In this document: piece after piece, positions 31,901 to 41,850 of the stretch | How positions within the stretch are numbered: the stretch's first letter is position 1 | How the letters are laid out: each line of letters opens with the position of its first letter | Origin: Ciona savignyi | Lineage: Eukaryota > Chordata > Ascidiacea > Phlebobranchia > Cionidae | Assembly: GCA_000149265.1 (NCBI GenBank) | Contig: CH003393.1 | Coordinates: forward strand, 373,320 to 437,319 | Direction: 5' to 3' | DNA length: 64,000 bases | The notes under the pieces: generated by a model | Database searches by the model: none | What the model was told of the DNA's origin: nothing | The model's input: only the letters and a program-made list of their open reading frames with translations | Position numbers and translations under genes: made by a program

Positions 31901-34392
31901 CATTCTCGGTATAAATAGTATTTTATACATTATTTTATTCCGTATAAACCCAGAAGCGGAATTTTTTTGGTCGATCAAGTTATACAAACACCTATTATCT
32001 CCCATATCAAGAAAATATGTTGTTTCTATTTCGAGTAATCTTGTTTCTATTTTCAGTCGAGCCTCGGGAATGTGTCAACTGTGGAGCCATAGCCACAACA
32101 GCATGGCGTCGAGACGCCACGGGGCATTATCTGTGCAGCACATGTGGCGTGTGGCGCAGCGGCGGCCATATTCGAGCCCCGATCAAATCGAAAGGAAAAC
32201 TGGTAAGTCTAAATCTCTTTTTATTAAATAGCTTTTGGTTAGTTCTGCTGGAAGGCAAACTTAATAACAATGTTTGCAAAAGTATTTTGAAATCGCAACC
32301 TGTTAAATTAATATATATATCACTACTCTTCGTTTGTATAACAATGTATTAACCTATGTACTGTACTTAACAAAACTTAAAGTATAAAAAAAGAGTCAAT
32401 GTCAGTGTTTAAGTTAAGTTTTCCCCGTTTGGTGGTCCAAATTCTTTTCCTACTCTTACTAGATAAAACTAAAAATATTATAGATAAAGCTAAAAAAAGT
32501 AAACTGCACTATAAAGGAAAAACATAGAACTTAGTTCTTGTTTATTGCAATTGTCTTTAAGGATAGAGATTAGTGAAGCTGTTTAGATTGTCGTTAAGGA
32601 TGAAATTTAGATTAATATCTTCTATAAAATATGTAGTTTTCCATTTTCTCTCCCTTCTACTGATTCTTAATGTCCAAAAATAGCCTTTCCGAGACGTATT
32701 GGCTTTAGATTGCTCTTTAAGGTTTAAATTCAGATTACTATCTTCTATTTAATATGCAGGTTTCCTATATAATATGCAGTTTTTCTCTTCCATTGGCTGA
32801 TTCTTAGTTTTAGTAGTGTCCAAAAATAGCTTTTTCGTGACGTGTTGACGTCTTCTTTTCTAGGCTACCTGTCGAAGGCAAGTTTGCTCCAACTGCAGCA
32901 CGACAGTCACAACCTTGTGGCGACGAAGTCCAGACGGGAATCCGGTTTGCAACGCGTGCGGACTCTACCAGAAATTACACGGAGTAAGTTCCGTTTGTTT
33001 TATTGCACGCATTACGGGCGGCGCGTAACGCATGCGTTTGGTGGTTGCCGCGTCGGAAATGTTGTAATACGCATCACAACCAGCATGTTAAGATTGCTTC
33101 AATACGTTTAACGGATGACGACCGACGTTTCGGATACGCACTACTAAATTCAGTGCGGAAATTGCGCTAACTCAATGAGTCATTTTTTACTTGAAACAGT
33201 TTTTTTTTGTTAAAGCCAAATCGATTGATTTCATGTTGCAAGTATTATGCTGCGTGTGTTTTGTGTTTCTGAAAAATCGTGTAGTTTGGGCTCCCAACTG
33301 CAAGACCCAGCTTCCTTCGTAAAAAAAGAATAAAAAAAAGAGAATCAGTAAAGTGTTCAATACAAATTTAGCAAGAATCCTTTTTTTTACAAAATCTGTT
33401 TCTATTGTATTAATCTCTATACATAAAGTAAATGCTCTTTAGACCTGAATGCCCATAAATGTTTCTATTTTATTATTTTCTTAATGCAGTTTTGACAAAA
33501 AAGTATTTATGAAAACCGCATCTAAACGTTCTGGCCTGAACACAGCTTAAACTTACTGTTTTAAAAAGTAATCTAAAATCAAATACTGTAAGGCAATTAT
33601 GGAACAAAACACTTTTGTTAGTCAAGTCAATTGTTTTTGAAACTTTTTCTTAAAATTTATAATTCTCAGGTGCCGCGTCCCCGTACAATGAAGAAGGACA
33701 GTATACAGACCCGAAAACGGAAGCCAAAGGGTCAAGGCAAAGGGAAAAGCCAGAAACAACGGAAAAACTCCTCAGCAGACAGCGGGGTGTCAAACGACCT
33801 CGAGGTCGAGAAGCAACCGTCGGCGGGAAGTGGAGTCCCCGAATCCCCGCAGAGATTCGATTACCAGGCCCAGTCTTTCGCTTCAGCCAACGATAGCGCG
33901 CTATCCAGCCACACAATGCTTTCTGCTTCGTTACTCGAGAACAGCCTTGTGACGTCCGAACGCAATACTGCGTCGCCTTTCGTCGAATCGCACCCTGTGA
34001 TCGGCGTTGGGAGTTCCCCGGACTCGGGAATTGGCAACCCGCGCGCCAACGCCACGACCGGAAGCGCCGGGCACGGACCGGAAATGAGGTCGTCGCCGGA
34101 GTCGGGCGACTTCAGCCCGATGGGTCACTACGAGGGCGAAAGCGCCGAAATCTACGAAAAGAAGCAGGATACGGCGGCAGCAAGTTATACCGGCGCGTTC
34201 GACGCAACGGACGGCAAGTACAGCGGTATCCGGTACGGATATCCGGAAAACCAGAACTTTGACCCTAACGGCCTAGCTGCTTTATACTCCGCCGGTTCCA
34301 CTGGTTCCGGAAGTCGTCATCTCCGACAATACCACCCCTACGCTCGCTACCCCTCTCACAGATCACCCTACGTCAAACCGGAAGTCATGTGA
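22848..34392 (+). CDS. GATAa: GATA4/5/6-type zinc-finger transcription factor (GATAa)
   Basis: Clear coding exons: 22848-22960, 24423-25196, 32057-32202, 32864-32983, 33670-34392; a 59-nt exon at 29573-29631 is predicted to restore frame. The N-terminal ~295 residues are rich in Tyr, Pro, Ser and Asn (activation-type). Two C-x2-C-x17-C-x2-C fingers follow: N-finger CVNC...CSTC, C-finger CSNC...CNAC with TLWRR and [10 protein letters not shown]. Then comes the basic tail IQTRKRKPK, which favours GATA4/5/6 over GATA1/2/3. The C-terminal 230 residues are Ser/Gly-rich. It binds WGATAR sites in the nucleus and in chordates acts in endoderm, heart and ectoderm programmes (known for the family). The first coding exon follows an acceptor TTTTCAG (22767), so an upstream non-coding exon or trans-spliced leader is expected. 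Confidence 0.93.
22961..24422. other. GATA intron 1
   Basis: AT-rich, no exon seen. Near 24155-24340 lies a dispersed repeat scrap with TATATAAACC and ACTCCGGGCACAAGTA; related segments are at about 21600 and 37840-37920. Confidence 0.45.
24423..25196 (+). CDS. GATAa: GATA exon 2, N-terminal activation region
   Basis: Acceptor TTCTCTAG at 24422 and donor GTGAGT at 25197. Encodes [16 protein letters not shown] through WNDVTI and is rich in Tyr/Pro/Ser/Asn. It ends in phase 2, whereas the N-finger exon needs phase 1. Overlapping minus-strand ORFs at 24485-24760 are shadows of this high-GC exon. Confidence 0.88.
27266..27664 (-). CDS. antisense exon-like ORF within GATA intron, unknown protein
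   Basis: On the minus strand an acceptor GTGATGTGCTTAG is followed by 132 open codons and TAA, and AATAAA (27245-27250) lies 15 bases after the stop. No ATG start: it would be a 3' terminal exon. The product is basic (many Lys, Arg, Gln and Asn), with [20 protein letters not shown] and [18 protein letters not shown]; no membrane segment or known domain. Base composition is richer in G+C than the flanks. It could be a nested antisense gene, an old retrocopy or chance. Confidence 0.35.
   Translation of the reverse strand, partial: RFRFAKVSTQVSNPSADLKSFRQSNVERVVGLPNHAIKIKSEGRRQTPNDKPHLCYAKLTTQNTANHFVLKTGKDVIKSSVFRKYFDTSHKSKTGAHQDIFKLRKQSRKVYQKIRLKHFVNINHNSSYFVEI
29573..29631 (+). CDS. GATAa: candidate frame-restoring GATA mini-exon
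   Basis: 59 nt between CTGCGGCAG and GTGAGA. It begins after one base to complete the TG of exon 2 and ends with one base that joins TC of the N-finger exon, so it restores frame exactly. It would encode about 20 residues ([10 protein letters not shown]...TRKGS). It sits in a GC-rich block (29460-29640) inside an AT-rich intron. The pyrimidine tract is weak and the peptide resembles no GATA segment known to me, so it may be wrong. Confidence 0.25.
31260..31540 (+). promoter_or_regulatory. cluster of TGATAAG (GATA-factor) sites in GATA intron
   Basis: TGATAAG at 31268 (running into a second GATAA), 31451 and 31527, all within 270 bp and ~0.5 kb upstream of the N-finger exon. Possible autoregulatory element (inference). 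Confidence 0.35.
32057..32202 (+). CDS. GATAa: GATA N-terminal zinc-finger exon
   Basis: Acceptor CTATTTTCAG at 32056 and donor GTAAGT at 32203. Encodes [19 protein letters not shown], then [13 protein letters not shown] and [11 protein letters not shown]. All four zinc cysteines are present. The usual NACGLYHKMNG after the second pair is replaced by [11 protein letters not shown]. Confidence 0.93.
32203..32863. other. GATA intron between finger exons
   Basis: 660-bp AT-rich intron. A ~110-bp segment with GTTTAGATTGTCGTTAAGG and GTCCAAAAATAGC occurs twice (about 32575-32690 and 32705-32830). Confidence 0.5.
32864..32983 (+). CDS. GATAa: GATA C-terminal zinc-finger exon
   Basis: Acceptor CTTTTCTAG at 32863 and donor GTAAGT at 32984; 40 whole codons. 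Encodes [33 protein letters not shown]: the canonical DNA-binding finger. Confidence 0.95.
32984..33669. other. last GATA intron
   Basis: 686-bp intron. CpG-rich near its donor (33000-33140), then AT-rich. No exon or repeat recognised. Confidence 0.5.
33670..34392 (+). CDS. GATAa: GATA terminal exon
   Basis: Acceptor ATTCTCAG at 33669. Begins [20 protein letters not shown], the basic tail of the C-finger that contacts the minor groove and carries nuclear localisation in GATA4/5/6. The rest is low-complexity Ser/Gly/Asn. TGA at 34390. Minus-strand ORFs opposite it are shadows. Confidence 0.93.
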   Translation: MPRPRTMKKDSIQTRKRKPKGQGKGKSQKQRKNSSADSGVSNDLEVEKQPSAGSGVPESPQRFDYQAQSFASANDSALSSHTMLSASLLENSLVTSERNTASPFVESHPVIGVGSSPDSGIGNPRANATTGSAGHGPEMRSSPESGDFSPMGHYEGESAEIYEKKQDTAAASYTGAFDATDGKYSGIRYGYPENQNFDPNGLAALYSAGSTGSGSRHLRQYHPYARYPSHRSPYVKPEVM

Positions 34393-35300
34393 TGACGTCA
34401 TCGCCAATTTCGTTGACCAAAAATGACGTCACCTCCGGACGGCGAATGATTTGAATTCCGTCGCAAAAGCGAGAGTTCTTCGGAGGACCTTCAAGCTGCT
34501 ATTGTTACGTCACAGACAGTATCACGTGGCATCATTGCACCAATCATTGTCAAGAAACTGCCAGATTTTTTTAAATTTCAAATTTTTTTTTACACAAAAC
34601 CTAAAACTTTTACACTTTCGGATCACCCCCCCCAAAAAAAAATATTAAAAAATATTTAAAAATTAAATTCAAGTGAAAATTTCACAATGTAAGGCCAACA
34701 ACCCCTTTTGCGTTTTTTTTGACAATATCCTGTGAATTTCGCCATTTTTTCAAGTTTCCACCGTCCTTTTGCGTTCAAATACTAGCGTTGATTGAATTTT
34801 CTAATCTTCTTATCAACCAGAAGAATACTTTTGGTCGATTCTTCAATTTTTTGTAATTCTCCTTCTTTCAAAAACTTCAAAATCTCTTCGCACTTAGAGA
34901 AACCTAATTTTTTTGATAGAACTTTTACCCACGTAACGACTGAAAACTAATTTACCCCTATAGGCAATGTATATAAGATTTCTATTAAAATATGTTATTT
35001 CTATGAAGTACTTTCTTCTTCACGCGGGTGATTTTATGAACGAATCAGTGTTCGTCATAATTATGATATTATTTCGTCCCCATTTTCGCCCCCTTTTCGC
35101 AATCGTACTATTGTATTGTACATAATCGCTTATTTGAAATACAATCATGCATTCAATTTTGATTGGTTATTATACTTTTTACCCCCAAAACTTTATAGGT
35201 TCTTTAACATAAAGATCGTGCAATGTTTATATTCTGCATGATTTTTACAGTCTTGATTTCCCAAATTATGTTAAATGTTATACAACTCCTAAACTTAAAA
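34393..35300 (+). other. GATA 3' UTR and downstream sequence
   Basis: Begins with two exact TGACGTCA words (34393-34400, 34424-34431). ATTAAA at 34984 and AATAAA at 35365 are possible poly(A) signals. Otherwise AT-rich. Confidence 0.45.
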
Positions 35301-35304
35301 ATAA

Positions 35305-35645
35305 CTACAGAAATTCTAAAAAAAATGACAAAAACTCATTTTAATCGTTTTTGCTACATTTTTTAATAAATACAGAATTTTTAAAAACATAGTCTTTAAA
35401 AAAACAAAACTTGCATTTTAATCGTTTTTGCTCAACTTTTTAAATAAATGCAGAATTTTTAAAAAAACATAGTCTTTAAAAAAACAAAACTTGCATATTA
35501 ATTGTTTTTGCTCCACCTTTTTTAAAAAATGCAGAATTTTAAAAAACAAAGTCTATAAAAAAACTAAAATGGGATTTTAATCGTTTTTACTCCACTTTTT
35601 TTTTAAACAAAACTTGCATTTTAACCGCTTTTGCTCCACTTTTTA
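35305..35645 (+). repeat. tandem repeat (~80 bp, four to five units)
   Basis: Unit contains AAACAAAACTTGCATTTTAA, TCGTTTTTGCTCCACTTTTT and AATGCAGAATTTTTAAAAA; degraded towards both ends. Confidence 0.7.
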
Positions 35646-36004
35646 TTCCAAATATCAAACCCACAACTTTAATTGCTTAGCGTTCATTAATCTTTGAAAA
35701 ATTTCCCGGCGCTAAGACGACAGATCCATGATTGACAGCTCGTAGCTATAAAACGCTTGACAAACAGTGGGCCGCTAGTTAATTAATACTCACACCGCTG
35801 CCACTTAACCCGGCATTCGCAAATATTTTTACAACCCTGTGTTTCAATAGGGGCTTTATTTTATTGATTGACAGTATGCTCTTCTGTTTGTATGGCAATA
35901 GCGTACCGGCGAAAATTAACTTGCGAAATGTTTATTCCAAACCTGTCGCATACCAATGATGTTTGCCATGCCTGCTAGATGTAGCTGGTGACGCGTCAAA
36001 CTGT

Positions 36005-36410
36005 CGACCGGCCGGTTGGTCTAACGGTTATAGTGCGTCACCAAGGCACTTTACGGACATGACCTGAACCCAACGGATTAATTCTACTAAATTGAAGAAA
36101 CGTGTCTAGCATATACAACACATTGCAATAGCTCAACGAATAAACATGAATATCCTATGCTATCCAAAGGGTTGTGAGTTCAAAACTTGCCGCTAACCAG
36201 TACGGTTCGTCAATAAAGGTTATTATCGTAGCCTGATTAAATCCTGTGAATTAACAGGTTAAAATAAAAAAGTAGAAAGGCTATAATGATGTATAACACA
36301 CTACAACAATAGCTTTGTTAATCTATGATGGGTGCGAGGTAATGTAACGATTAACTGATAACGCTTCTTATTCATCGGGATAAAATAAAACATACCCTAT
36401 CCTATAATGG
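36005..36410 (+). mobile_element. two SINE copies in tandem
   Basis: The first (36005-36150) starts GGTTGGTCTAACGGTTATAG (A-box-like), with CCAAGGCACTTTACGGACA and ACACATTGCAATAGCTC. The second (36150-36410) has GGTTGTGAGTTCAAAAC (B-box-like), ACACACTACAACAATAGC and a tail CATCGGGATAAAATAAAAC. Confidence 0.6.
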
Positions 36411-36870
36411 ATCCAGCATAACGTACTGCAACATATTCAGTAACCAGACTGGCCGAAGTGATATAACATCGTTTGATGTTTTGTCCATAGGATCTCTCGT
36501 TGTTCTACCCTCATTTTAGCAAATTCTAACTTGAAAATAACGAGAGAAATTATTTTTTGAAGCTAAGTCCGTTATCAATTCTATTAATATATAAATTGTG
36601 TGTTTTTTAGACAAAGTAGAAACTATGGAATAGTAGCGTAGATGAATGGATAAAATTGGTGGCCGCATGGGCTATACTAATTTAGTTACATCCATTTTCC
36701 TTTGAATGACGTGCTTTAACGATTATTCCCTTTTTCGTTCTTTTTTTGCTCCTGTGCTGTGATTTTGCTTCATTTGCCAAATAATGAGGCATAAAAAAAA
36801 CCCAAAACTAAACTAGGTGGTGTGCTTATCAATGTTGATGGTTGCAAAAATGCATGAATATTCGGAACTG
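36411..36870. other. intergenic AT-rich stretch
   Basis: Nothing recognised. Confidence 0.4.
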
Positions 36871-36876
36871 TACGGT

Positions 36877-36995
36877 CGTGTGGCCGAATGGTAAACGCGA
36901 CCGATACATATACCGACTCTTATACTAACAACTGTCCTCGTGACGAGCCCGTCATGGGTTCGAAATTTGGCTCGATTAAAAATAAAATAAAATAA
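36877..36995 (+). mobile_element. Ser/Leu-tRNA-like SINE with A-rich tail
   Basis: TGGCCGAATGGTAAACGCGA is a good RNA polymerase III A box, GGGTTCGAAAT a B box, followed by AAAATAAAATAAAATAAAT. Too degenerate to fold as a functional tRNA. Confidence 0.65.
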
Positions 36996-37539
36996 ATAGT
37001 CGGAACTTGCATGTGTGTTTTTTTTAAAGGACTGTGGAGTGGGGTGTACATATATATCCCAGTCTTTGATTTGGTAACAAAAATATTGGTTCGTTCTAAG
37101 TCCAATGCATTGATCGCGTACAAAGGCGTCCTTTCAAAATAGGGTATTGTTCGACATAATGTTAGAACAAAAGAAATTATTTCTGAATTTGCGATTTTTA
37201 CAAACCGCGCGTTAATGATTAGTAATTTACGAGGGAAGTGTCTGAAGTAATAAATAATTAACTTCCAAAATCGAACGCAAGGTCAAAATAGTAACCGAGT
37301 TTGCAACACACAAAAGCAGAAAATGCAATCGTGAAAAAATAGCAGAAATGCAATTGTGGATTTAAAAAAAGGAAAAAAGTAATAAAATCAATATCCCCCG
37401 CCAATTTGTCGCCCTGAACCATAAAATATTTTTAGGCGCTCACAATTTTTGTTTTAAAAGATTATACAATTTTTTTTTAGTGAATTTTTTATGAAACTTT
37501 TATGAAATACCTAATTACAGCTTAAACTTGTAGCTGGAT

Positions 37540-37655
37540 AAACAATATTTTATTTTTTGTCTTCCCAAGTGTCGAACCCATGATAGAAATATTACTATAT
37601 CAGGTTTATGTCATAATGTATATGAAACGGTACCGCTAACTACTCGACCACACGA
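37540..37655 (-). mobile_element. Ser/Leu-tRNA-like SINE, minus strand
   Basis: Read on the minus strand: TGGTCGAGTAGTTAGCGG (A box), GGGTTCGACACTTGGG (B box), then an A-rich tail (ACAAAAAATAAAATATTG). Confidence 0.65.
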
Positions 37656-37684
37656 CTTAGGTGGTAAAAAAAAGAGTTATTTCG

Positions 37685-37925
37685 AGGTCAAAATCGGTAA
37701 TGCGGCCGAATGGTTTGTGCGATCCATATACATTATGGCGTTTAAAAACGGACCTAGTAAAGAGCCCAGCCCGGGTTCAAAACTCATCTCTGCAAAAAAA
37801 CGACAATTTTCGTGCCCGATTTATACATGTTCGGTCGGTTTTTATAACCCGCCAGTCCACGTATAATGATAGCTCAGGCAACTCGACTGCGGGCACGAAG
37901 TATCCTAACTTTTACCCGCGCCATA
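37685..37925 (+). mobile_element. Ser/Leu-tRNA-like SINE plus downstream repeat scrap
   Basis: GCGGCCGAATGGTTTGTGCG and GGGTTCAAAACTC match the A and B boxes of the family. The following TTTATAACCCGCCAGT...ACTGCGGGCACGAAG recurs near 24165-24250. The 124-codon ORF across it is an artefact. Confidence 0.5.
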
Positions 37926-38039
37926 ATATCCTTCATTTTGTCTTGCCCACCTCCTACACAATGCATTTTTTGCGAGACCTACTGAACTTCGGTGGGTCCA
38001 GAATAATCCTTTTTATCCAGAGACGCCATTTTTAAGCGA

Positions 38040-38975
38040 CCACCGAAGCAGATTTGATTTATGGCGGTTGCAGCGCATTAATCTCAAGCGAAGTAGCCGC
38101 GAGAGTCACATTTTTTTAACTTTTTCGCACACTTTTTTTTACAACACTCATGGACTGGTTTTCCTTGGTCTCCTTTAAAGAAAAGTTTTAAACGTGGTGA
38201 TTATAATTGAAATAAATTAATAGGTAAATATTTGTTGTGTTGAAAATTAAGCTTGATGCTTTAATTTCCGTTTTCCTTTTTCGCATGACGCAAATTTTAA
38301 CTTTAAGATTCTATCTTTATCCGGTGTAGCTTGATACGTTACCACAGTTTGGCTTACAATTTGTTTTGCCACGGCCTGACACTCTACACTTTTATTGCAA
38401 AACTGTCTTATAAATGCATCAGCGTTATTTTTTACACCGATTAAAAAACTATCTGTGAAATCGTTTAACGAATAGAAAAGTTTTACTAACGGAGAGTGAC
38501 AACATTATTTTTAATCAATCTTAATTAGCCATAAATCCAAAAATTTTAGATTCCTATATATCGTGTATATATTGTGTAAACTATAAAGAGTTGGATTATG
38601 TTGCCCTTTTAAAGGTTAAAAGTTATAATTAATTAGTTTTCTTTGCAGAAAAAAACGCAAAGGCAATCTTACTTTTACTTTTTTCGCAGGTTTTGATATA
38701 TATTTTGGTATAATTTAAATTACTCTTTAAGCATTCGGAAATTTCTAGAAAAAAGGACTAATTTGTTATGGTCATCTCTTCGCAAATGTTTGCAGTATGT
38801 CTGGGAAGTAAACATTACCTCAAATCAATGCATGACAATGTATATAATAATTCTATTACGCGAAACAGTTTCAATTTAAACTTTGGCATGATTTTTGTAA
38901 CCTCTTTAGAGTAAAAGTAGTTTTTTATGCTCTTAGCAGCACATATTACACCAATATACATATAAATCATTAAGT
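38040..38975. other. intergenic AT-rich stretch
   Basis: No gene, repeat or strong motif recognised. Confidence 0.4.
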
Positions 38976-38993
38976 GTGTATTTATTTACCCAG

Positions 38994-39191
38994 ATGGCCA
39001 CTTCTTTCCGTGTGTTATGGTCCGAAACGCTTTACAGCTTGCTGAATAAACCAAAAAACAAGACTTTTTCATCCACTTTTCGATCAATGGACCTCAAAAT
39101 CAAGACAGACTTGGAAAATCTTCGAAGCACACCCACAAAATCTCTTAATTTATTTAAGAGCTTTTTGAGGGGCTGTTCGCGTAATGCCTAA
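38994..39191 (+). CDS. possible small ORF, 65 codons
   Basis: ATG at 38994 directly follows TATTTACCCAG, so it could be the start of an exon. The product MATSFRVLWSETLYSLLNKP... is basic with no domain, signal or membrane segment. No poly(A) signal close by. Mostly included because it is the most protein-like frame in this intergenic region. Confidence 0.2.
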   Translation: MATSFRVLWSETLYSLLNKPKNKTFSSTFRSMDLKIKTDLENLRSTPTKSLNLFKSFLRGCSRNA

Positions 39192-39939
39192 CACACTTTC
39201 ACCACATTATCAAGTTACATTGGATAACTTAACCTTAACGGGGACCACGAGGCCGTGTTTACTTAAGCAGTGAAAAACATTGGTTTCCTTGCCGCAGTTT
39301 AATTAATCATTGTCTAGTCCGATCAACTAATCCGAGTTTAGTTGTTTTTTTATACACGATTTTGGAATTAGGTTACGTTCGAATTTAACCAAAGTGTCTG
39401 TCATCGCCAAAGTTTGGTAGATTAAGCCATAAAAACCGTAAGTCCTTGCATAAAAATAACTGACAAGCGTGCCACACTTTGTAACCCAAAACGCCCCTCT
39501 TCCACCCCCTTGCTTTTTGTTTGATTAAATTTCTATCTTTTCCAAATATAATTTACTGTTACGCAACAATGAAACGTTTGTTAGGTCACTTGGAACTTTA
39601 TCTCCTTTAATTGTACGTCATTAGTCGCTTTGCTTTCGTCATAATGAAAGTGGTTGGTGAGATAAGGCCCTACTTGAGGGTGAATTTAATTAATTTTATT
39701 TAACCAAAAATAACCAAAAACTTTTAAAAATTTGGGATAATACTTATTCGGGAGTCGCATTTTCTCCTTTTGCAGGATTTAGTTGTTTTGTTTTTCCAAA
39801 AAAACGAAAAAAAAAACACTTTATGTGTGCATTCACACACGCTAGTATTACGTAACAATGTTTCAATTCCCGAATTCTGGATAGTGTCAGGCGCGATAAG
39901 CGGAATGAATTGTCAGAAAATCGAAGCACAGACAAACGG

Positions 39940-40165
39940 TCCTCTTGTGACGCAATAAATGCGTTTCAATGACACAATTGCAGCTGATAAGAAAAACATC
40001 TCGCGCAGGCACGCGCGCTAAGTGATCGGAAAATAAATTGAGAATTAAAATCGGAACAATTCTCATTATCGCAGATGCGACGCGTGTTAGTTACCCCTGC
40101 GAGCCACCGCGGACGTAATGGAGCGCTTACAAAGGTTGTTTCGTGTGGATTAGAAACGGAAGGGG
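39940..40165 (+). promoter_or_regulatory. CpG-richer intergenic block, enhancer candidate
   Basis: CAGCTGATAAG at 39982 joins an E box and a GATA site; followed by CGCGCAGGCACGCGCGC and GCGACGCGTG. It is set in AT-rich sequence. No coding frame supported. Confidence 0.3.
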
Positions 40166-40427
40166 CTCACTTAAGATTTTATGGTCAATTGCAGATGCCT
40201 ACCCCGGCACTCAATTCGTTTTGTTTGGGAAAGTGATCAAATATTAAAAAATTCCACTCAACGAATACTCGAGAGTTTGCTGTTTGCGATTTTATGTGGG
40301 AATGTGAAGGGTTGCCATGGGCAAAAATGTAATACATCCAACTCTCTGCTGCCGTCTACCGGTTCTTGTTTTTCCATTGCTTGAATATCTAATTTAAACA
40401 GTTTTGTTAGCGCCCAACCTTTTGCAT

Positions 40428-40612
40428 GAACTAGTGGCCGACTGTTTAGTGCGACCGATTTATATTAGAATCCAGTATTAAAACAGTCTAAGTGCGATCT
40501 AGGTAACCAAACTATCACGGCTTTAAAGCTTCTCGATAAAAAATATTTTATTCGCTTGCCATTTTTAAATACTGGGGCAAAAAATGATAACTAAACTAAA
40601 CTAAATCTGTAG
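40428..40612 (+). mobile_element. decayed tRNA-like SINE
   Basis: GTGGCCGACTGTTTAGTGCG (A-box region), GTGCGATCTAGGTAACC and a tail ACTAAACTAAACTAAAT; related to the copy at about 14335-14435. Confidence 0.45.
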
Positions 40613-40729
40613 TCCTGTTTCGTGAGGTGTTTCCATTGCTTTTGGAATAATTAAAAGTTAGGCTGTTACATTTAAGGATGGAGTTGGGTATTTAGTACTT
40701 GTTGTACAGTAACTGGGTATAGGGTGCGG

Positions 40730-41500
40730 ATAGTTCATTCTTTTTGACACACGTGCCCACTGCCGAGCTTACTAAACTGTTAATGTGTGCGCATAGTTGA
40801 TACAATTATATCCTTAAGTCCATTGCCGGTTTTTTTTGACTTTTTACAGTTTGGTGATAGTTGATTTTTTTTCTTTATGGGTGGGAAGCCAGCCTTTATC
40901 AACGGGTATCGTTAGGCGCCTTAAGCCCACAGCCAAGTTAATAGAGTTATTGCAGTGTATCAATGGTTGGTTCAGTTATATTCCTATATCCACTGCCGAA
41001 TTGCTGGAGTTTTTACAGTGTGTGGATGGTTGATTCATTTATATCCTTATGTGTGTGAAGCCATGCTTTATCGACGGAAATTGTAAAATACCTAAAGCCC
41101 TGGGTATGTACAAATTTGGTAAAGCCTATTTTAAGATGTAAAATTAACTAAACTGCATTTTATAGGTATCAAAATAAAGAAATAGGCGAAAAGAAACCAG
41201 TAAGAAGTGGTCCATTTATTGAAGTCGATCCGTTTTCACAGTGTACTGTGGATGGTTGATTCTTTATGTCATCGTGGGTGGGAAGCAAGGCTTCCTTGAC
41301 TGGTTTCGTAAGGATCTTAAGCCCACAGACAAGTTGTTGGAGTTATTGCAGTGTATCGATGGTTGGGTTATTTATATTCTTATGTGCGGGAAGTCAGGCT
41401 TTATCGACGGGTGTTGTAAATTACATAAAGCCCAGGCCCAAGTTGCTGGAGTTATTACAATGTATAAATGGTTGATTTATTTATATTCTCGTAAGTGGAA
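40730..41500 (+). repeat. cluster of a ~105-bp repeat (about six units)
   Basis: Units contain GATGGTTGATTTATTTATAT, GGGAAGCCAGGCTTTATCGA and AAGTTGCTGGAGTTATTACA in that order. Units are partly rearranged. ORFs at 40836-41705 read through them and are not genes. Confidence 0.7.
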
Positions 41501-41753
41501 GCCATATTGTATCTATGGTCAAGGCATTTCGCTTTTACAATCGAGTGGCTGGATCTATATAATGTGTAGATGTTTGCCTATTAAAGCGTCTGTATGTACG
41601 TTAATCTTACTGCAAGAATGTTGGCATGTAAAGCGTTCCTCATTTCCCAAAAAAATAAATGGTTATAGCTCTTTGGTCCCACCCACCGGAAAATTGTTAT
41701 TTTAAACACTGACACTTAATACACGACACTCACAAGTTGTAAACAGAATTCTC

Positions 41754-41850
41754 GTGGCAGTGTGGCCGAATGAATCGCGTGACTGACTTATACGCACAAA
41801 TTTAATATGTTTCTGCCATAGGAAGGCTCAGCTTTTTTCACTATTAAAAT
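41754..41850 (+). mobile_element. tRNA-like SINE fragment
   Basis: GTGTGGCCGAATGAATCGCG is the A-box region of the Ser/Leu-like SINE; the rest is decayed. Confidence 0.4.

Larger units (their letters stand above)
25197..32056. other. GATA intron 2 (6.9 kb)
   Basis: Mostly AT-rich without repeats that I can classify. It holds a minus-strand exon-like ORF (27266-27664), a GC-rich block (29460-29640) and a group of TGATAAG sites (31268-31533). Confidence 0.5.

Noticed and set aside
33650-34128. Minus-strand ORFs opposite the last GATA exon
   Set aside because: Shadows of the GC-rich coding exon on the plus strand.
36877-37800. tRNA-like sequences with A and B boxes
   Set aside because: Stems do not pair along a full cloverleaf and A-rich tails follow; these are SINEs, not functional tRNA genes.
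37661-38035. 124-codon ORF
   Set aside because: Reads through a SINE and a second repeat; no protein features.
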